From NCBI GenBank assembly GCA_002422425.1, contig DIVG01000039.1, positions 1-57,497 of the forward strand: DNA of 57,497 nt. The letters run 5' to 3'. How positions within the stretch are numbered: the stretch's first letter is position 1; each line of letters begins with the position of its first letter. A program made the translations under genes and the position numbers. This document shows positions 7,885 through 17,340 of the stretch, one piece after another. The notes beneath the pieces are model-generated. The model was not told the origin of the DNA. It made no database searches and saw nothing but the letters and a program-made list of their open reading frames with translations. The DNA is from Akkermansiaceae bacterium UBA6138. Lineage in GTDB: Bacteria > Verrucomicrobiota > Verrucomicrobiia > Verrucomicrobiales > DEV007.

Positions 7885-8976
7885 ATGGATCCCTCTCCCG
7901 CCCTTCCTTCCGCCTTTGGCCTGACCCTTGACGACTGGATCGCCTGGGCCGAAGCGAATGGCCAGACCAAGTTCCGGGCCAAACAGATCGTGCAGTGGCT
8001 CTATGAAAAGAGAGTGCGGCGATGGGAAGAGATGACCAACCTGAGCCAGTCACTCCGCGAGCAACTGGCAGAGACCTTTTCGATAACGCGTCTCCCCGTC
8101 GTGCGTCTCACCGGTTCGAAGGACACCACCCGTAAGTTTCTCTTTCGCCTACACGACGGTCGCCTCGTCGAGACGGTCAAGATACCGGCAAACGTCCATT
8201 TTGACGGAGGCCGCAGTGATCGCATCACCCTCTGCGTTTCCAGTCAGGTCGGATGCGCCTACGATTGCAAATTCTGCGCAAGCGGACTGGCCGGCTTCAC
8301 CCGCAATCTGGAGGTCAGTGAGATTGTCGGTCAAGTCCTCGCCGCCGAGGAAGAGGCCGGAGACGCCGTGTGCAACATCGTCTTCATGGGCATGGGTGAA
8401 CCGCTCGCCAACCTGACCCGCCTGACCAAAGCAATCGAGATCCTCAACGCCCCCTGGGGCATGAACATCGGGGCCCGCCACATGACGGTCTCCACGAGCG
8501 GCCTCGCGCCCCAGATCGAGAAGCTCGCCCTCCTGCCGATACAGATCCGCCTCGCGATTTCGCTCCACGGAGCCACCGACGAAGTACGAAACAAGATCAT
8601 GCCAGTGAACAAAAAGTATCCCCTCGTCCGCCTCTTCGAAGCGCTCGAGACCTGGCGTGATCACAAAAAGCAGAAGATCACTTTTGAATACATCCTCATC
8701 GAGGGCGTCAACGATCACCTCGCCCAGGCCGACATCCTCGCCAAACGCGCCCGCTCGATGGAGGCAAAGGTAAACCTCATCCCCTACAACACCGTCGAGG
8801 GTCTGGAGTGGAAACGCCCCTCCGAGGTTCAGCAGGAAGCCTTCCTCGCCGTTCTCAAAAAAGCCGGCGTCGCCGCCACCCTGCGCCGTGAAAAAGGCCA
8901 CGACATCGACGCCGCCTGCGGGCAGTTGCGATTGCAGGAGGAAACCGCCGAGGGGATTATTCGGATGGCGGGGTGA
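7885..8976 (+). CDS. rlmN: 23S rRNA (adenine2503-C2)-methyltransferase
   Basis: A 363-residue radical-SAM enzyme that methylates A2503 of 23S rRNA and A37 of some tRNAs. The Fe-S motif CAYDCKFC gives C124, C128 and C131. The two catalytic cysteines are seen in ITLCVSSQVG (about residue 117) and in DIDAACGQLR near the C-terminus. I chose ATG 7885 because homologues begin close to GLTLDDW; an in-frame GTG at 7861 would add eight residues. Neither has a strong ribosome binding site. It converges on pntB with only 7 bases between stops. Confidence 0.95.
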   Translation: MDPSPALPSAFGLTLDDWIAWAEANGQTKFRAKQIVQWLYEKRVRRWEEMTNLSQSLREQLAETFSITRLPVVRLTGSKDTTRKFLFRLHDGRLVETVKIPANVHFDGGRSDRITLCVSSQVGCAYDCKFCASGLAGFTRNLEVSEIVGQVLAAEEEAGDAVCNIVFMGMGEPLANLTRLTKAIEILNAPWGMNIGARHMTVSTSGLAPQIEKLALLPIQIRLAISLHGATDEVRNKIMPVNKKYPLVRLFEALETWRDHKKQKITFEYILIEGVNDHLAQADILAKRARSMEAKVNLIPYNTVEGLEWKRPSEVQQEAFLAVLKKAGVAATLRREKGHDIDAACGQLRLQEETAEGIIRMAG

Positions 8977-8983
8977 ATCGGAA

Positions 8984-8990
<7 letters not shown>
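8970..8990. terminator. Small hairpin across the rlmN and pntB stop codons
   Basis: GGGTGA (8971-8976) pairs with TCACCC (8984-8989) around a 7-base loop. The left arm contains the TGA of rlmN and the right arm, on the other strand, the TGA of pntB. There is only a short CTTT downstream on the plus strand, so it may be a weak bidirectional terminator or chance. Confidence 0.4.
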
Positions 8991-10354
<1,364 letters not shown>

Positions 10355-10388
10355 GAAAAATAGCGGCGTGGAAATTAGGTCAGGTTCC

Positions 10389-10670
10389 TCACTTCCCTTT
10401 CTTTTTAAACATCGCGAGCATGCGATCGGTGACGAGGTAACCGCCGACCACGTTGATGGTCGCGAGGATGAGGGCGACAAAGCCGAGCCACATCCCGAGC
10501 TCACCATCAGTGGAGCGGATCGCGAGGATCGCCCCGACCATGGTGATGCCCGAGATCGCATTCGACCCGGACATCAGAGGGGTGTGGAGCTGACTCGGGA
10601 CTTTCTGGATGAGTTCGAAGCCGAGGAAGGCGGCCAAGACAAAGACGAAGATGAGGAGAATGAGTTCCAT
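10389..10670 (-). CDS. NAD(P) transhydrogenase subunit alpha, membrane part
   Basis: A 93-residue protein, MELILLIFVFVLAAFLGFEL onward, with three to four membrane helices. It matches the separate second alpha polypeptide of split transhydrogenases such as that of Rhodospirillum rubrum. Start M10670 is chosen over an upstream in-frame codon because homologues begin here and the longer form would overlap the upstream gene. It has the conserved KVPSQLHTPLMSGSNAISGI segment. It lies 19 bases after the soluble alpha gene and 34 bases before pntB. Confidence 0.93.
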   Translation of the reverse strand: MELILLIFVFVLAAFLGFELIQKVPSQLHTPLMSGSNAISGITMVGAILAIRSTDGELGMWLGFVALILATINVVGGYLVTDRMLAMFKKKGK

Positions 10671-10689
10671 GAGTGGAGCTGGTGAGCGG

Positions 10690-11817
10690 TTAGCTTTTGA
10701 AACGTTCGTGGACGATGGCACCGCCCTGAGTGATGAGGCAGCCTTTCTGAATTTCGTCGGCGGGATTGATCTTGAAAGTCTTCGCCTCTTTGTCCCAGAA
10801 GTGCTCGATCATGTTGGCGAAGTTCGCCGCGAGGACCTGGGAGGCGTGCTTGGCGACACGCCCTTCGAAGTTGGCGAGACCGATCAGCTTGACCCCGTTC
10901 GCGGTGACGGTTTCCCCGCCGGGGACGATGCCCTCGACATTGCCGCCTGTCTCGGCCGCGAGATCAACGATGACACTGCCGTAGGCCATGCTCTCGACGA
11001 CATCCTTTTTGATGAGAAGGGGCGGCTTGCGTCCGAAAACTTTGGCCGTGGTGATAACGAGATCACTCTGGGCACAGACCTTCGCCTGTGCTTGAATTTG
11101 CTTTTCGAGCTGCTCGGGGGTGAGCTCTTTCGCATACCCCTGATCGGTCCCGCTTGTGTCGCCGAGATCGATGCGCAGCGCCTTCGCGCCGAGGGATTCG
11201 GCCTGCTCAAGGGCTTCGGGACGCACGTCGAAGGCGGTGACGCGGGCCCCGAGCCGCTTCGCCGTTGCGATGGCCTGGAGACCGGCCACCCCGATGCCGA
11301 GAACGAAGACCTTGGCCGGTGAGATCGTCCCGGCGGGGGTCATCATCATGGGAAAAATGGTGTTCATGCGGCTCGCTGCGACGATGACCGAGACGTAGCC
11401 GGCGAGGTTCGCCTGCGAGCTGATTGCGTCCATTTTCTGCGCCAGTGTCGTCCGCGGGATCATCTCGAGACTGATCGCGCTGACCTTGTGCTCGGCGAAC
11501 TTCGTAATGAGATCCCTTTCATTAAAAGGATCGAGGAAGCTGATGTGAATTGCCCCGGCCTTGAGCTGGCCGATCTCGTCGAGCGAGGGCTTGCGCACGC
11601 GGGTAACGAGGTCGGCACTGCCGAGAGCCCCGGCGCGGTCCGTCGTCACCGTGGCCCCGGCCGCAGCGTAAGCGGCGTCGGGATGATCGCAGCGGTCGCC
11701 GAGGCCGGATTCAACGACCACCTCGGCCCCGAGACCGATGAGCTTCTTGACCGCGGCGGGATCGAGCGAGGCTCGCGTTTCAATGGGATCAGTTTCTTTG
11801 GGCGCAAATATCTTCAT
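10690..11817 (-). CDS. pntA: NAD(P) transhydrogenase subunit alpha, soluble NAD-binding part
   Basis: A 375-residue protein related to alanine dehydrogenase. It starts MKIFAPKETDPIETRASLDP and carries VFVLGIGVAGLQAIATAKRLGA-type NAD binding, followed by the Asp of strand 2 in TAFDVRPEALEQ. The C-terminus ends soon after the soluble domain, so the membrane helices of alpha are on the next gene. It is the first gene of the operon. The upstream 460 bases have no gene and should hold its promoter. Confidence 0.96.
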   Translation of the reverse strand: MKIFAPKETDPIETRASLDPAAVKKLIGLGAEVVVESGLGDRCDHPDAAYAAAGATVTTDRAGALGSADLVTRVRKPSLDEIGQLKAGAIHISFLDPFNERDLITKFAEHKVSAISLEMIPRTTLAQKMDAISSQANLAGYVSVIVAASRMNTIFPMMMTPAGTISPAKVFVLGIGVAGLQAIATAKRLGARVTAFDVRPEALEQAESLGAKALRIDLGDTSGTDQGYAKELTPEQLEKQIQAQAKVCAQSDLVITTAKVFGRKPPLLIKKDVVESMAYGSVIVDLAAETGGNVEGIVPGGETVTANGVKLIGLANFEGRVAKHASQVLAANFANMIEHFWDKEAKTFKINPADEIQKGCLITQGGAIVHERFKS

Positions 11818-12276
11818 GCCGGGTAAATCAGCCCCCTCTCGAATCTCCCGGGGGGGGGAGTCGTTAAGGTAGCAGGCAGCGGGGCGGTGTCGATCTCATT
11901 TCTTGGCGTTCACGTCTTCATGTCTCAAAGTCAGGTTTATTCGGGATCGAAACCCGGTTTTAAAAAGCAGGATTCAGCGACTCCCATTGTCGGACTCTGG
12001 AGCGAAAGGCTCAGGGGCTCGCGGCGCTGAAGGCCCTGTGCCGATGGCCGAGGCCCCCTCCGACCCCGGGCCTTCGCGAGGGTGGGAGCTGAGGGGATGA
12101 AAAAAGGGAATTCTAAGAGCCTGTTGGAGTTAGCGCAAGGTTTGCAGTGGTTGGGTCGCCCGGGCAGTGGATGCGCCGGAAGGGCTTTGCCGTAGCCGGA
12201 TCAAATCGTCTTCATGTAGGCGGCGATCTGCAAAAGCAGTGAACTTCACCCGCAGATCGAGGCATTTCGACTGATC
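11818..12276. other. Gene-free 459-base interval upstream of pntA
   Basis: No reading frame here looks coding on either strand. It has a run of ten G around 11850, a GC-rich stretch 11990-12095 that can form several short stems (for example CTCCCA near 11980 with TGGGAG near 12083), and then ordinary sequence. It must hold the pntA promoter on the minus strand at its left end. A structured RNA in the GC-rich part cannot be excluded, but I recognise no known family. Confidence 0.5.
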
Positions 12277-13311
12277 CTACCCCCCGCTATTCAACAGCCC
12301 CTCAATCAAATCCCGGTAGGCCATGGCGGCGCGGATGATCATGGCGGCGACGAGGAGGAGGATCCCCCAGTAAAAAAGCTTCGGGGCCCATTCGGCGAGC
12401 CGGTCCATCGCCTCCCCTGCCGACTCCGAGTAGTAACGCCCCCACTCGGCCAGTTCGCGGTCGAGCTGGCCGGATTCCTCGGCGGCGGCCATGCCCCTCG
12501 AAAAGTCGTCGGGAAAGGCGGCTGGCGAGGCGTAGAGGGCCATCGCGAGCGGGTCTCCTGCCGCGACGATCCGGGTGCCCCGTTTTCCGGCCTCACGCAG
12601 GAGCCCGCTGCCCGAGGCGCGCCCGGCCCCGTCGAGGGAATCGCTCATTTTTTTCCCGGCGAGCAGAAAGATCTCGAAGACCTGGGAAAATCGCTCCATC
12701 GCGACGGACCTCCGCGCCCGCCCGAACAGCGGCACGCGGCACAGGATCGCATCGACGAACCCCGAGGTGCGGCCGAGTCGATTGAGAAGAACGGCCCCGA
12801 GGATCCCGAGGAAAACGACGAGGTAGGCGGCGAGCATGAGTTTGCCGCTGTTCATGAAGGCCTCACCGTAACCGCCCGTGCCCCGCTCGCCGTCGAGGGA
12901 AAAACTGCTGAAGGCCGCGACCGCCAGGGTCGAGACGGGAATCGCGACGTGGATAAGGACGAGCGGGTAGGTGAGGCCCTTGAGAATCTTGCGACGGGTG
13001 CGGTCGAGGCGGCGGTAATATTCGGCGAGGTGAGCGAAACCTTTTTCGAGGCGGCCTCCGGCCTCGGACGCGGCGACGACTTCGTGCTCGAGGGCTGTGA
13101 CGGCACTGCTCGAGTCACCGAGCGAATCCCCGATGCTGCGCCCGTTTTTGACTCCGGCGAGGATGCCTCGGTAGAGGCTCCGCTCCGTTCGCGAGATCCG
13201 CGGCTGGCGCAGGAGCGAGTCACAGGCCTTTTCCATGCCCATACCGGAGCGGGAATATTTCTCCAGATTCCCATAGATCCGGCTCTTGGCCTTTGCTGAC
13301 AGTATCGCCAT
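12277..13311 (-). CDS. Orphan type II secretion F-like membrane protein
   Basis: A 344-residue GspF/T2SF-type platform protein. I start at MAILSAKAKSRIYGNLEKY (13311) because the longer frame runs into the divergent gene region. The architecture is the usual duplicated one: a first cytoplasmic helical bundle (residues about 15-120, ending near EAGGRLEKGFAHLAEYY), a membrane helix around TYPLVLIHVAIPVSTLAVAAF, a second near LMLAAYLVVFLGILGAVLL, then the second bundle with MAAAEESGQLDRELAEWG and a C-terminal helix at LFYWGILLLVAAMIIRA. No ATPase (GspE/PilB), pseudopilin or secretin gene is nearby, so any partners are elsewhere. Divergent from the aldo/keto reductase. Confidence 0.8.
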   Translation of the reverse strand: MAILSAKAKSRIYGNLEKYSRSGMGMEKACDSLLRQPRISRTERSLYRGILAGVKNGRSIGDSLGDSSSAVTALEHEVVAASEAGGRLEKGFAHLAEYYRRLDRTRRKILKGLTYPLVLIHVAIPVSTLAVAAFSSFSLDGERGTGGYGEAFMNSGKLMLAAYLVVFLGILGAVLLNRLGRTSGFVDAILCRVPLFGRARRSVAMERFSQVFEIFLLAGKKMSDSLDGAGRASGSGLLREAGKRGTRIVAAGDPLAMALYASPAAFPDDFSRGMAAAEESGQLDRELAEWGRYYSESAGEAMDRLAEWAPKLFYWGILLLVAAMIIRAAMAYRDLIEGLLNSGG

Positions 13312-13417
13312 GCCGCAGTGTGGCATCGTGCGGGGGAAATGGGAATCGCCATTTTTGCCGAACCCGCTCTCCCCTGCAATCAAAGGAATTGGCAAAAAAC
13401 ACGCCATTTTTGCCCCT

Positions 13418-14596
13418 ATGGACACGTCCGCTCTCGCGCTTCTTGACGATGGGGCGCTTTTTGACGACAGGTTAAAGATGAATCTCACGAAAACAGCCTT
13501 CGGCTCCTGGAGCGGCGGACGCTTCATGCACTTTGGTCAGCGTCTTGAGGAAGATCGCTGGAAAAATCTCGCCCGTCAGGCCTACGAGCAGGGCGTGCGC
13601 ACTTTCCTGACCTCTGATGTCTACGGCATCGGCCAGGGAGACAAACTCCTCGGTGAGGCCCTCGAGGGATTTGACCGCGAGAGCTACTGCCTCGTCGCGA
13701 TGATCGGGCACGATATTTATGACGGCGTTCGTGCCGGGGCAAAAGGCTACGCCCGCTTCACCCACCCCGACCTGCGCGGGCCCGACGGGTATGCGGAATA
13801 CCTGCAGCGCGCCACCCGCGCCTGCGCCGACCGCTGCCGCACGAACTACTTCGACATCGTCATGCTTCACAACCCCGACTCGATCGGCTACTCCTCGCCC
13901 GACGTGTGGGAGGCGATGGCGACACTGCGCGAGCACGGACTGGCGAAGGAGACCGGTATCGCCCCCGGACCCGCGAACGGCTTTGCCATCGACATGGCTT
14001 ACTGCATCGAGAATTTCCATGAGCAGATCTCCTCGGCGATGATCATTCTCAATCCGATGGAACCGTGGCCAGGCCGCTACGTCCTCCCCATCGCGAACGA
14101 GTTCGACGTCGATATCCTCGCCCGCGTCGTCGACTTCGGGGGCATCTTCCACGACGACGTGAAACCCGGTCACCTTTTCAAAGACGGCGATCACCGCACC
14201 TACCGTCCCGCCGGATGGATCGAACACGGCAATGAAAAGCTCGAAGCGATGCGCCCCATCGCGGAAAAATACGGTCTCACCATGCTGCAGTTCGCCTGCG
14301 CCTGGAACCTGAGCCAGGCCCCCGTGAAATCGGTCGGCCCGACCTTTATCCAGGAGGCCGGCGAAGGTGCCCGCCCCATCGAAGACAAGGTCGCCGAGTT
14401 CGCCGCCCTGCCCGACGTAACTCTCACCCCTGACGAGGTAAAACTCATCATGGAAATCGGGAACAACGAAGGCTGCATGGAGCTGAAAGGCGCCAGCCTT
14501 CGACACGACGGCATCGAAGCACAGCCCGACCATTGGCCGATGCGGGCCGAGCTCGAGCCATTTGCCTCCAAGTGGCACTTGAACCCCGCGTGGTAA
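13418..14596 (+). CDS. Aldo/keto reductase family protein
   Basis: A 392-residue TIM-barrel oxidoreductase of the aldo/keto reductase superfamily. I favour ATG 13418 (MDTSALALLDDG); ATG 13478 is possible, and the longest frame from 13286 would overlap the divergent gene's start. Features are a strand with the likely catalytic Tyr in FLTSDVYGIGQGDKLLGEAL, NYFDIVMLHNPDSIGY, and KSVGPTFIQ near the cofactor site. The length is greater than usual (about 320) because of an insertion after the first strands and a C-terminal tail. The substrate is unknown. A strong terminator follows 41 bases after its stop. Confidence 0.82.
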   Translation: MDTSALALLDDGALFDDRLKMNLTKTAFGSWSGGRFMHFGQRLEEDRWKNLARQAYEQGVRTFLTSDVYGIGQGDKLLGEALEGFDRESYCLVAMIGHDIYDGVRAGAKGYARFTHPDLRGPDGYAEYLQRATRACADRCRTNYFDIVMLHNPDSIGYSSPDVWEAMATLREHGLAKETGIAPGPANGFAIDMAYCIENFHEQISSAMIILNPMEPWPGRYVLPIANEFDVDILARVVDFGGIFHDDVKPGHLFKDGDHRTYRPAGWIEHGNEKLEAMRPIAEKYGLTMLQFACAWNLSQAPVKSVGPTFIQEAGEGARPIEDKVAEFAALPDVTLTPDEVKLIMEIGNNEGCMELKGASLRHDGIEAQPDHWPMRAELEPFASKWHLNPAW

Positions 14597-14637
14597 GGGC
14601 GTTTAGTCCGGCACCCGGTTGTCTAACCCGCTTCGAG

Positions 14638-14666
14638 AGCCCCGGGTCGCCCCCCGGGGCTTTTTT
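14638..14666 (+). terminator. Strong terminator directly before folE2
   Basis: A 9-bp GC-rich stem, AGCCCCGGG (14638-14646) with CCCGGGGCT (14653-14661), a 6-base loop, and a run of six T (14661-14666). It lies 41 bases after the aldo/keto reductase stop and its T-run ends only four bases before the folE2 ATG, so it may also act on folE2 expression. Confidence 0.88.
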
Positions 14667-14670
14667 ATTC

Positions 14671-15453
14671 ATGGAGAACCTGACCGACATTCAGAACCAA
14701 GCCGACTCCCGCAATCTCGCGATCGACCGCGTCGGGGTGAAAAATCTTCGTTATCCCCTGCGCATCCGCGACAAGGCCACTTCCGAGCAGGGCACCGTCG
14801 CGACGATCTCCATGGCCGTCGATCTGCCCAAGGAATACAAGGGGACGCACATGAGCCGCTTCGTTGAGGTGCTCAATTCCCACGGGCCAGTCCTCGATGT
14901 CCACACCATTTCCGGCATTCCCGCCGAGCTCCTTACCCGGCTCGATGCTCAGCGCGCTCACGTCGAGTTCCGCTTTCCCTTCTTTCTGAAAAAGCTCGCT
15001 CCCGTCACCGGGAAAGAGGGCATGATGGACTATGAGGTCATCTTCGATGTCGATGCCTCGCGTGAAGAGCAGGACTTCATTGTCACCGTGCTCGTGCCCG
15101 TCACGACCCTCTGCCCCTGCTCGAAGGCGATCAGCGCCCGAGGGGCCCACAATCAGCGCGGCATCGTCACCTACGCGGTGAAATTCAGCGGCGAACCGAT
15201 CTGGATCGAGGATCTCATCCGCCTCGTCGAGCGCTGCGCGAGCTGTGAGCTTTACAGCGTACTGAAGCGTCCCGATGAAAAGCACGTCACCGAGCAGGCC
15301 TACGACAATCCCGTCTTTGTCGAGGACCTCGTTCGTAATGTTGCCGCCGCCTCTGACGCCCAGTCGGGGATCTCGTGGTATAAAGTCGAGGCCGAGAACT
15401 TCGAATCCATTCACAATCACAACGCCTATGCGGTGATTGAGAAAAAAGACTGA
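14671..15453 (+). CDS. folE2: GTP cyclohydrolase IB (FolE2)
   Basis: A 260-residue protein of the FolE2 (GCYH-IB) family, making dihydroneopterin triphosphate from GTP for folate or deazapurine synthesis. Unlike FolE it does not require zinc. It starts MENLTDIQNQADSRN and has the family segments RVGVKNLRYPL, GTHMSRFVE, and VTTLCPCSKAISARGAHNQR, whose cysteine is catalytic. The C-terminus SIHNHNAYAVIE is conserved. No Shine-Dalgarno sequence is visible, because the U-tract of the terminator occupies that place. The frame upstream is open but is not coding. Confidence 0.95.
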   Translation: MENLTDIQNQADSRNLAIDRVGVKNLRYPLRIRDKATSEQGTVATISMAVDLPKEYKGTHMSRFVEVLNSHGPVLDVHTISGIPAELLTRLDAQRAHVEFRFPFFLKKLAPVTGKEGMMDYEVIFDVDASREEQDFIVTVLVPVTTLCPCSKAISARGAHNQRGIVTYAVKFSGEPIWIEDLIRLVERCASCELYSVLKRPDEKHVTEQAYDNPVFVEDLVRNVAAASDAQSGISWYKVEAENFESIHNHNAYAVIEKKD

Positions 15454-15664
15454 TACATCCCTGACCTGCGGCAGCCGGAGAAGTCGACAGGAAACGGGCG
15501 GCGTTAAGTCTGCTCTTTCTGAATCCTCCCCATTTACCGGGCTCCGTTGTTAAGAATACGGTGACTCGTCCAGTGCTACCCCATGATGAGTTCCCCCACC
15601 GGACCACCCCCGACCGAACCGGGAAATCTCCCCGCTATTGGCCCGGAAGGCCGCACGGTGGCCT

Positions 15665-15910
15665 TCACGCCGCCAGCTCCAGCCGCAGCTCCATCGCCGC
15701 GATGATGGGGACATCCTCGTGACGGTCCACATTGTGGAGGACGAGGCTGCCGCGGTGGCGCTCGAGATCGACTGTCTCGCCATTCTGCCACCAGGTGACG
15801 TCGTGCTGCCGATCCGGGTCGGAAAGACGCCACTGGCTGCCGTCATCGAGATGGATGAGACCATCCCACATGAAACTGAAATTCCTGCGCTTGAGTCGCT
15901 TTCTGTTCAT
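15665..15910 (-). CDS. Small hypothetical protein
   Basis: An 81-residue frame that looks real. It starts with a basic stretch (MNRKRLKRRNF) and then has alternating beta-type sequence: LIHLDDGSQWRLSDPD, VTWWQNGETVDLER, SLVLHNVD. The pattern of DGSQW followed by WWQNGETVDL resembles small beta-barrel domains with a DGS-x-W and a W-x-x-G-D/E motif. A consensus -35, TTGACA (15939-15934 on this strand), lies upstream but the matching -10 is poor. It shares a 167-base upstream region with the divergent oxidoreductase. No function can be given. The 211 bases between folE2 and this gene's end contain nothing I recognise. Confidence 0.5.
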   Translation of the reverse strand: MNRKRLKRRNFSFMWDGLIHLDDGSQWRLSDPDRQHDVTWWQNGETVDLERHRGSLVLHNVDRHEDVPIIAAMELRLELAA

Positions 15911-16077
15911 GCAAACACATTCGCTGAATTTTCTAAAGATGTCAACACTTGAACAGTATTTTTATCAACCCGCCGTTCTCTGCATCCGCGCTTCCGCATC
16001 GGCGTCCGAAAATCCTTGACGAAGAGAGCGACGCACGGGTTGGTCTGTTTTTCCCTCTCCCGCCGTCCCTGACCCTC

Positions 16078-17340
16078 ATGAAAAAACAAGACGCTCCCTG
16101 GAACCGCCGCCATTTCCTGCAATCCTCCCTCATCGGTGCCGGCGCCGTGATCGCTTCGACGGACGAGACCTCGGTAGCTGCCGAGGGCGGCAGCAGAGAT
16201 CACGAGATCACGGAGGAAATCGACGTGCTTGTTGTCGGCGGAGGCACTGCCGGGACCGTCGCCGCGATTCAGGCGGGGCGCCTCGGCGCGAAGACTCTCC
16301 TTCTCGAACGCAACAGCCAGCTCGGTGGCACCATGACCACGGGCGGCGTCGCCTTTCCCGGGCTCTTCGATGCCTGGGGCAAGCAGGTCATCGCCGGAAT
16401 CGGCTGGGAACTCGTGAAGGAGAGCGTCGAACTCGACCAGGGTGAAATCCCGAACTTTACCAAAGTCCCGAAGCGCCACTGGGAGAATCAGGTCTTCACC
16501 AACCAGTTCCTTTACGCCATCCTCTGCGAGGAAAAATGCGCTGCCGCCGGCGTCGGGATCGCCTACTACGAATTTCCCCAGTCCGTCACCCGGATCGATC
16601 AGGGCTGGCAGGTCGACTGCGCCGGCTTCGGGACAAAACGCCGCATCCTCTGCCGCCAGATCATCGATTGCACCGGCGGTGCCGAAGTTGTCGGATTGCT
16701 CGGCTTTGCGCGACTCCGCGACGAAGAGCGTCAGCCGGGCTCCTTCCTCTATATGCTCGGCGAAGCCCATGAGCCCGGTCGCAACCAGATTCACCGGCTC
16801 TACGTCCACGGTGCAGATTCGACCAACTCCCGCACCGCCACGGAGGCCAACCTCGCCGGTCGCAAGTCCATCCTCGAAAAAGTGAGGATTGAGAAAAAGC
16901 GTCTCATGCATTTACAGCCCGAAACCGGCTTCCGCGAGAGTTATCGTATCGAGGGCGAAACGATGGTCACTCTGAGCGATTACACTATTGGCCGACACTT
17001 CGACGACGCCATTTCCTACGCCTTTTATCCCGTCGATCTACATACCCGCGAAGGCGTCAAGCCCGAGCCTCTGAAGCGTGGCGTCGTCCCGACGATTCCC
17101 CTGCGCGCCCTCATTCCCAAAGGCAGCCGCGACCTCATCGTCGCGGGCCGTTGCGTCAGCAGCGATCGCCTCGCGAACTCCGGTCTACGCGTCCAGGCCT
17201 CTTGCATGGGCATGGGCCAGGCCGCCGGGGTCGCCGCCGCGCTCGCCGCGAAGTCAGGCAAAACTCCACTCGAAGTCCCCCTGACAGAGATTCACGATCG
17301 TCTCCGCGAACACGGTCAGATCGTCCCGGAAAAGGCATGA
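16078..17340 (+). CDS. Tat-exported FAD-dependent oxidoreductase
   Basis: A 420-residue flavoprotein of the FAD_oxidored type. I start at MKKQDAPWNRRHFLQSS because it gives a complete Tat signal: R10-R11 in NRRHFLQ, then SLIGAGAVIAS. The FAD-binding Rossmann motif is VLVVGGGTAGTVAAIQAG followed by the acidic LLLERNSQLGGTMTTGG. A C-terminal FAD motif is seen at GRCVSSDRLANSGLRVQASC and GMGQAAGVAAALA. It is therefore a folded, FAD-loaded periplasmic oxidoreductase; the substrate is unknown. Its stop overlaps the next gene's start (ATGA), so the two products are probably made together and may form an electron-transfer pair. Confidence 0.87.
   Translation: MKKQDAPWNRRHFLQSSLIGAGAVIASTDETSVAAEGGSRDHEITEEIDVLVVGGGTAGTVAAIQAGRLGAKTLLLERNSQLGGTMTTGGVAFPGLFDAWGKQVIAGIGWELVKESVELDQGEIPNFTKVPKRHWENQVFTNQFLYAILCEEKCAAAGVGIAYYEFPQSVTRIDQGWQVDCAGFGTKRRILCRQIIDCTGGAEVVGLLGFARLRDEERQPGSFLYMLGEAHEPGRNQIHRLYVHGADSTNSRTATEANLAGRKSILEKVRIEKKRLMHLQPETGFRESYRIEGETMVTLSDYTIGRHFDDAISYAFYPVDLHTREGVKPEPLKRGVVPTIPLRALIPKGSRDLIVAGRCVSSDRLANSGLRVQASCMGMGQAAGVAAALAAKSGKTPLEVPLTEIHDRLREHGQIVPEKA

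Noticed and set aside
11903..12100. A 65-codon plus-strand frame upstream of pntA
   Set aside because: No start signals or plausible protein composition.
12204..12250. Minus-strand codons reading LLLQIAAYMKTI then stop, like the end of a cytochrome c
   Set aside because: Only about 14 codons before an in-frame stop; too short to call a remnant.
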